This document shows, one piece after another, positions 8,936 through 12,925 of a stretch of 12,925 nt of DNA. The position numbers and the translations under genes are program-made. Where the stretch lies: positions 1 through 12,925 of the forward strand of contig JAUNUZ010000024.1 in NCBI GenBank assembly GCA_030537915.1. Reading direction: 5' to 3'. This DNA comes from Micrococcales bacterium. GTDB taxonomy: Bacteria > Actinomycetota > Actinomycetes > Actinomycetales > Dermatophilaceae. Position 1 is the first letter of the stretch, and the number at the start of each line of letters is the position of its first letter. The notes under the pieces are model-generated. The model was not told the DNA's origin. It searched no databases and worked only from the letters and a program-made list of their open reading frames with translations.

Positions 8936-8964
8936 CCTCCCGGCCGATGAGGCCCGCAGGGAGG
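8936..8964 (+). repeat. Stem-loop in the likely 5' leader of the protease gene
   Basis: CCTCCC-GGCC pairs with GGCC-CGCA-GGGAGG around the loop GATGA, giving 6 and 4 bp with a 4-nt bulge. It ends 44 nt before the protease ATG. The GGGAGG arm resembles a ribosome site but is too far from the start to serve as one. Confidence 0.4.
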
Positions 8965-9008
8965 TCTGCGCTGGCGGCTCCCAGGACTGTCCAGAAGGGG
9001 ATGCTGCG

Positions 9009-11237
9009 ATGCGGCCGGCCGGAGCACGGGTATGTCTGTCGGTCTTGGCGGGTGTCCTGTTCACCTCGATGGTCGGTGCACCGACCATCGCGCACGCCGG
9101 AGCGAACACCTCGACGGATGCCGCAAAGGTGGAGGTGCGAGGGGCAGTCGTCCGCATCGTCAGCCCCGCCGAGGAGGGACCGCACGCGCTTGGTCCGGGT
9201 GAGGTCACCTCACCCGGAGACTCCCCGCACACCGCCTCGGCCCGGCCGGCAGCTGCCGAAGACGTCATGACCGCGCTGCGGACACCCGACGGCACCTACG
9301 TCCCCGTCGCCGAGTCGGTCCTGGCAGGTATCTCCGCAGGCAGCACGGTGAGCACCACCGTCGCTGTCCCGGCACCGGTCGTGTCGGCTGCCGGCCGGGG
9401 TGAGTCGGCCCGCACCCTGGAAGGCTCCTCCGTCGTGCTGTCCAGAGGCGATCTGGCGCGGGCGAGCGACGCCTCCCCCGAGCCGTCCACGTCCACCCTG
9501 GCCGCCGCTACCCTGGCCAGCGCTGCCTCGACGGGGACCGAACTGCAGGGCTCCGCGGCACACGTGCTCTCGGCGGCAGCACAGGCCTCGTCCAGCGCCG
9601 CCGTGCATCGACTGACGATCGCCGTCGCGGTCCCCAAGGGTGTGTCCGGGACGAGCACTACCGTCACCGAGCTGCGCGCCCAGGTGGCGGCCGCCTCGGC
9701 CTACTGGTCCGAGCAGTCCAATGGGCGCATCACCTTCGTCGTCGACTCCATTTCGCCGCGCTACGTCTCCAGCCTGGGGTGCGGCGGTGATGCCCGAGCC
9801 GTCTGGTCCGAGGCCGCCAAGCGCACGGGATTCGTCGAGGGCCGCAACGAGCATCTGGTCGTCTCCTACCCCGAGGAGGCCTATCAGCGCGGGGGTTGCG
9901 TCTACGGGCTGGCCTCCATCGGCTCCGACATCAACAGCGGTGGCGTGGCCATGGTGTCCGACTCGGCGTGGCCGGTTCTTGCCCACGAGATCGGCCACAA
10001 CCTCGGGCTGGGCCACGCCAAGTCGCTGCGTTGCACGAAGAGCGACGTGAACTTGGCCGCCGTCCCTGCGGGCTGCGGGATCATCGAGTACGGCTACCCC
10101 TGGGACGTCATGGCCGCCTCCGCCACCAACGGAGCCGGCGCATTGTCCTCCGTGCAGGCGCACCGGATCGGCCTGCTCGGGGGATCCGACCTCGTCAAGA
10201 TCCAGGACCAGCCGCGCACGGTGAAGCTGCGACCCATGTCGGCGCAGTCCGGGCTGCGCGCCCTACGCGTTGTGGACCCCAAGACGTCCGCGGTCTACTA
10301 CGTCGAATACCGGGTCCGCTCCGGTCGCGACTACCGGTTGTACGCGAACGTTCCCAACGGCGTGCGCGTGTTACGCGTCGACTCGACTGCCTACGAGCAG
10401 CGCGGCTCGGTCGTGCTGGACGCCACGCCGACCGGCCGCGTATCGGACCAGTCGCGACAGGTGCCCGTCGGCGGCACGTTTCGTTCCTATGGCTCCGGGG
10501 TGACGGTGACCGTGCACTCGGCGGGCACGACGGCGACCGTGACGGTGCGCCCGGCCCCTGCGACCAAGGCCGCCGTCAAGCCGGTGCTCGTTACCGTCCC
10601 GGCGGTCGACGCGACCCTCGCCCGCGGACCGGCCGTGCCGGTTCGCTGGTCCGGGGGTGGCACCGCGGGGCAGCCCGCCGTCCGTTACGACGTGCGCACC
10701 CGGGTCATCGGAGTGGGCGGCGGCGCAGGACGCACGGTTGGCGCGGCCAAAGCATGGCTCACCAGGACCGCCAAGACGTCGGCGACCCTGCCAGGGGTAG
10801 CGGGAGCGAGCTACCAGGTGCAGGCCCGGGTCAGCGGGTCGAACCCCTGGTCCGCTTGGCGCACGGTGACCTTCGCGACCGACTCGAACGCCCGCGGCTA
10901 TGCCGCGAGCCGTGGGTGGACGACGGGGCGCGGATCGGCCTTCTACGCATCGACCTACGCGCGCACGTCCACCCGCGGTGCCTGGTTGAGTCGCCCGGCT
11001 GTCGCCTCCAACCGGATCGACATCATCGGCACCAAGCACGCCCGCGGTTCGTTGGCGCGCGTCTATGTCGACGGTGTCCTACGCGCCAAGGTCGACACCT
11101 CCGCCGCCCGCACGAGCGATCGCCAGGTGCTCGCCAGCATCCCGCTGGCCTGGGGCCGGCATGCGGTGAAAATCGTCAATGCGCCCGCCCGAGCGCGATC
11201 GACCCTCGTCATCGACGCCATCGCCTATCGCCGCTGA
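9009..11237 (+). CDS. Secreted metzincin-type zinc metalloprotease (reprolysin-like), with C-terminal accessory domains
   Basis: This 742-residue protein is probably an exported peptidase. Residues 1-30 form a signal peptide with cleavage after AHA. Residues ~31-200 are low complexity (Ala, Ser, Thr) and likely a propeptide. The catalytic domain spans about 200-390. The zinc motif HEIGHNLGLGH is at 326-336 (His326, Glu327, His330, His336), and Met368 in WDVMAAS is the Met-turn residue, as in metzincins. The cysteine pairs there (LGCGG, GGCVY, LRCTK, AGCGI) may form disulfides. Around 540-630 lies a fibronectin III-like module (VPVRWSGG, YQVQARVSGSNPWSAW). The last ~110 residues (ARVYVDGVLRAKVD, GRHAVKIVN) look like a beta-sandwich binding module. 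The ATG at 9009 follows AAGGGG by 8 nt. Substrate unknown. Its 5' coding part holds two perfect palindromes. Confidence 0.85.
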   Translation: MRPAGARVCLSVLAGVLFTSMVGAPTIAHAGANTSTDAAKVEVRGAVVRIVSPAEEGPHALGPGEVTSPGDSPHTASARPAAAEDVMTALRTPDGTYVPVAESVLAGISAGSTVSTTVAVPAPVVSAAGRGESARTLEGSSVVLSRGDLARASDASPEPSTSTLAAATLASAASTGTELQGSAAHVLSAAAQASSSAAVHRLTIAVAVPKGVSGTSTTVTELRAQVAAASAYWSEQSNGRITFVVDSISPRYVSSLGCGGDARAVWSEAAKRTGFVEGRNEHLVVSYPEEAYQRGGCVYGLASIGSDINSGGVAMVSDSAWPVLAHEIGHNLGLGHAKSLRCTKSDVNLAAVPAGCGIIEYGYPWDVMAASATNGAGALSSVQAHRIGLLGGSDLVKIQDQPRTVKLRPMSAQSGLRALRVVDPKTSAVYYVEYRVRSGRDYRLYANVPNGVRVLRVDSTAYEQRGSVVLDATPTGRVSDQSRQVPVGGTFRSYGSGVTVTVHSAGTTATVTVRPAPATKAAVKPVLVTVPAVDATLARGPAVPVRWSGGGTAGQPAVRYDVRTRVIGVGGGAGRTVGAAKAWLTRTAKTSATLPGVAGASYQVQARVSGSNPWSAWRTVTFATDSNARGYAASRGWTTGRGSAFYASTYARTSTRGAWLSRPAVASNRIDIIGTKHARGSLARVYVDGVLRAKVDTSAARTSDRQVLASIPLAWGRHAVKIVNAPARARSTLVIDAIAYRR
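9067..9090. repeat. Perfect 24-bp palindrome in the signal-peptide coding region
   Basis: The arm CGATGGTCGGTG is followed directly by its exact reverse complement. It covers codons 20-28 of the protease, within the signal peptide. A perfect 12-bp arm with no spacer is not expected from coding constraint. It may be an operator or a hairpin in the mRNA. Confidence 0.8.
9194..9218. repeat. Perfect inverted repeat, 12-bp arms around one C, in the propeptide region
   Basis: The arm TCCGGGTGAGGT, a single C at 9206, and the exact reverse complement of the arm lie within codons 62-70 of the protease gene (GPGEVTSPG). It begins 104 nt after the end of the first palindrome. The two differ in sequence but are of nearly equal size. 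Confidence 0.8.
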
Positions 11238-11268
11238 GATCGCTTCCGTATGCCCTGACCGGAGTCCA

Positions 11269-11285
11269 CTCCTCGTCCCGAGGAG
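11269..11285 (+). terminator. Hairpin after the protease gene
   Basis: CTCCTCG and CGAGGAG pair perfectly over 7 bp around TCC, 32 nt after the protease stop. No T-run follows. It lies immediately upstream of the ilvD promoter region and may be a terminator that separates the two genes, or an ilvD operator. Confidence 0.45.
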
Positions 11286-11302
11286 CTGTCGGGGCCGCGG
11301 TC

Positions 11303-11308
11303 TAGGAT
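11303..11308 (+). promoter_or_regulatory. Putative -10 element (TAGGAT) for a leaderless ilvD transcript
   Basis: TAGGAT fits TANNNT and ends 6 nt before the ilvD ATG. No Shine-Dalgarno sequence is present. CTGTCG lies 11 nt upstream, the same arrangement as TTGTCG in front of the gatC -10. Confidence 0.55.
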
Positions 11309-11314
11309 GCGATT

Positions 11315-12925
11315 ATGACGAAGAGCACAGCACCCGGTCCGGATATCAAGCCGCGCAGCCGCGACGTGACCGACGGGCTGGAGAGTACGGCGGCCCGCGG
11401 GATGCTGCGGGCCGTGGGCTTGGGTGACGAGGACTTCGCCAAGCCCCAGATCGGCGTAGCGAGCTCCTGGAACGAGATCACGCCGTGCAACCTCTCGCTG
11501 GACCGCTTGGCCAAGGCCGTCAAGGACGGCGTGCACGCGGCCGGCGGTTACCCGCTGGAGTTCGGCACGATCAGCGTGTCTGACGGCATCTCGATGGGCC
11601 ACGAGGGCATGCACTTCTCGCTCGTGTCGCGCGAGATCATCGCCGATTCGGTGGAGACCGTCATGCAGGCCGAGCGCCTCGACGGGTCGGTGCTTTTGGC
11701 CGGGTGTGACAAGTCCCTGCCCGGCATGCTCATGGCGGCCGCGCGGCTCGACCTCGCATCGGTCTTCCTCTACGCGGGTTCGATCCTGCCGGGGATCGCC
11801 AAGATGTCGGACGGGTCGGAGAAGCAGGTCACGATCATCGACGCCTTCGAGGCCGTCGGGGCGTGCTCGCGCGGCCTGATGTCCCGCGTCGACGTCGACG
11901 CCATCGAGCGGGCCATCTGTCCGGGCGAGGGCGCCTGCGGAGGCATGTACACCGCCAACACGATGGCCTCGGCCGCCGAGGCTATCGGGATGTCGTTGCC
12001 CGGGTCGGCAGCTCCGCCCGCGACGGACCGTCGGCGCGACGGTTTCGCCCGGCGCTCCGGGCAGGCCGTTGTCGAGCTGCTGCGCCAGGGGATCACCGCC
12101 CGCGACATCATGACCAAGCCGGCCTTCGAGAACGCGATCGCCGTCGTGATGGCCTTCGGCGGCTCGACGAACGCGGTCTTGCACCTCTTGGCAATGGCCC
12201 ACGAGGCCGACGTCGACCTGAGTATCGACGACTTCCGCCGGGTCGGCGCCAAGGTGCCGCACCTGGCCGACGTCAAGCCCTTCGGGCAGCACGTGATGAC
12301 CGACGTCGACCGGATCGGTGGCGTGCCCGTCGTCATGAAGGCACTGCTGGACGCCGGGATGATCAACGGCGACTGCCTCACGGTCACGGGGCGCACCGTC
12401 GCCGAAAACCTCGAAGGGATGGCCACCCCGGACCCGGACGGCAAGGTGATCCGAGCGATGACTGCGCCGATTCACCCCACGGGCGGACTGACGATCCTGT
12501 TGGGCTCGCTCGCACCGGAGGGTGCGGTCGTGAAGTCGGCCGGCTTCGACTCCGACGTCTTCGAGGGCACGGCACGGGTCTTCGACGGCGAGCACGACGC
12601 GATGAGGGCCGTCGAGGACGGTTTGCTCAGCGCCGGCGATGTCGTGGTCATCCGCTACGAGGGGCCCAAGGGTGGCCCGGGGATGCGCGAGATGCTCGCG
12701 GTCACTGGTGCGATCAAGGGCGCCGGCCTGGGCAAGGACGTCATGTTGCTCACCGATGGCCGCTTCTCCGGCGGCACGACGGGCCTGTGCGTCGGTCACG
12801 TCGCACCGGAGGCCGTCGACGACGGGCCGATCGCCTTCGTGCACGACGGGGACACGATCCGTCTCGACGTGGGCAAGGGCACCTTGGACCTGCTCGTCCC
12901 GCAGGAGGAACTGTTGGCTCGTCAT
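11315..12925 (+). CDS. ilvD: Dihydroxyacid dehydratase IlvD (3' truncated by window)
   Basis: IlvD removes water from 2,3-dihydroxy-isovalerate and -methylvalerate to give the 2-oxoacid precursors of valine, leucine and isoleucine. The frame stays open for 537 codons to the window end; family members have about 560-615, so the last few dozen residues are missing. The Fe-S cluster cysteines are Cys58 ([12 protein letters not shown]), Cys131 ([12 protein letters not shown]) and Cys208 ([15 protein letters not shown]). The conserved lysine of CDK is Lys133. [13 protein letters not shown] and the second family signature [23 protein letters not shown] (seen in parts) are intact. The N-terminus [14 protein letters not shown] is typical of the IlvD subtype that continues [18 protein letters not shown] 11315 is the only sensible start and appears leaderless. 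It stands apart from other ilv genes in this window. Confidence 0.96.
   Translation, partial: MTKSTAPGPDIKPRSRDVTDGLESTAARGMLRAVGLGDEDFAKPQIGVASSWNEITPCNLSLDRLAKAVKDGVHAAGGYPLEFGTISVSDGISMGHEGMHFSLVSREIIADSVETVMQAERLDGSVLLAGCDKSLPGMLMAAARLDLASVFLYAGSILPGIAKMSDGSEKQVTIIDAFEAVGACSRGLMSRVDVDAIERAICPGEGACGGMYTANTMASAAEAIGMSLPGSAAPPATDRRRDGFARRSGQAVVELLRQGITARDIMTKPAFENAIAVVMAFGGSTNAVLHLLAMAHEADVDLSIDDFRRVGAKVPHLADVKPFGQHVMTDVDRIGGVPVVMKALLDAGMINGDCLTVTGRTVAENLEGMATPDPDGKVIRAMTAPIHPTGGLTILLGSLAPEGAVVKSAGFDSDVFEGTARVFDGEHDAMRAVEDGLLSAGDVVVIRYEGPKGGPGMREMLAVTGAIKGAGLGKDVMLLTDGRFSGGTTGLCVGHVAPEAVDDGPIAFVHDGDTIRLDVGKGTLDLLVPQEELLARH

Larger units (their letters stand above)
8733..9008. other. Intergenic region with inverted repeats upstream of the protease gene
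   Basis: I find no convincing gene in these 276 nt. Short open frames on both strands are arginine- and proline-rich and lack start signals. The stretch contains two inverted repeats (listed separately), an A/T-rich CTTAAAC at 8913-8919 that might be part of a -10, and an AAGGGG ribosome site (8995-9000) 8 nt before the protease ATG. A minus-strand reading across two frames (GGWATPEETEGLA, then YVLTQSPRLAETALNRLG) looks vaguely protein-like and might be a gene remnant. This is weak. Confidence 0.4.

Noticed and set aside
8733..9008. c-di-AMP (ydaO-type) riboswitch before an exported protein gene
   Set aside because: A GCCGAACCCC-like stretch is present, but the other conserved parts of that riboswitch, as I remember them, are missing.
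9896..11305. 469-codon plus-strand frame overlapping the protease
   Set aside because: It is an out-of-frame shadow of the protease gene, dominated by Arg, Pro and Gly.
11238..11314. T-box or peptide attenuator before ilvD
   Set aside because: The space is 77 nt, contains only one short hairpin, and the likely transcript begins at the ATG, leaving no leader.
11225..12925. Very long open frame (566 codons) on the minus strand
   Set aside because: It lies opposite ilvD, whose motifs are unmistakable. The translation is Arg/Asp/Gly/His-rich with no domain, as expected for an antisense shadow in high-GC DNA.

Overview
The window is a high-GC (roughly 70%, judged by eye) chromosomal segment from an actinomycete, most likely a member of the Micrococcales. 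The evidence is the base composition, the actinobacterial forms of GatA and IlvD, the small helical protein plus DUF1023 hydrolase pair, an IdeR/DtxR-type iron box, and several starts that look leaderless. Nothing indicates a phage, plasmid, transposon or CRISPR array, and codon use looks uniform. I cannot name the species.

Left part (1-7268, all plus strand): the 3' end of ligA (NAD-dependent DNA ligase, BRCT end) overlaps a small unrecognised gene. That gene overlaps a DUF1023-type alpha/beta hydrolase with a helical N-terminal region. Next is gatC-gatA-gatB, the amidotransferase that makes Gln-tRNA and/or Asn-tRNA from the mischarged species, followed after 1 nt by a D-2-hydroxyacid dehydrogenase. 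gatC appears to have its own promoter and a leaderless transcript. Two strong hairpins (7321-7348 and 7376-7401) close this block from both sides.

Middle part (7413-8732): bfr and bfd (bacterioferritin and its [2Fe-2S] ferredoxin) run on the minus strand and overlap by 38 nt. They are divergent from a SixA-like histidine phosphatase. The 101-nt space between them holds a 16/19 match to the IdeR/DtxR box lying over the bfd -10 element, which suggests iron-dependent repression of an iron-mobilising operon. The bacterioferritin has Asp where the ferroxidase centre normally has a His.

Right part (8733-12925): a 276-nt non-coding stretch with inverted repeats leads to a secreted metzincin-type zinc protease. 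Its 5' coding region holds two perfect 12-bp-arm inverted repeats that coding does not require. After a hairpin comes ilvD (dihydroxyacid dehydratase, branched-chain amino acid synthesis), leaderless and cut off by the window edge.

Most of the window is ordinary housekeeping. The parts worth a second look are the small protein/DUF1023 pair, the iron box with the unusual Bfr, the palindromes in the protease gene, and the set of leaderless promoters.
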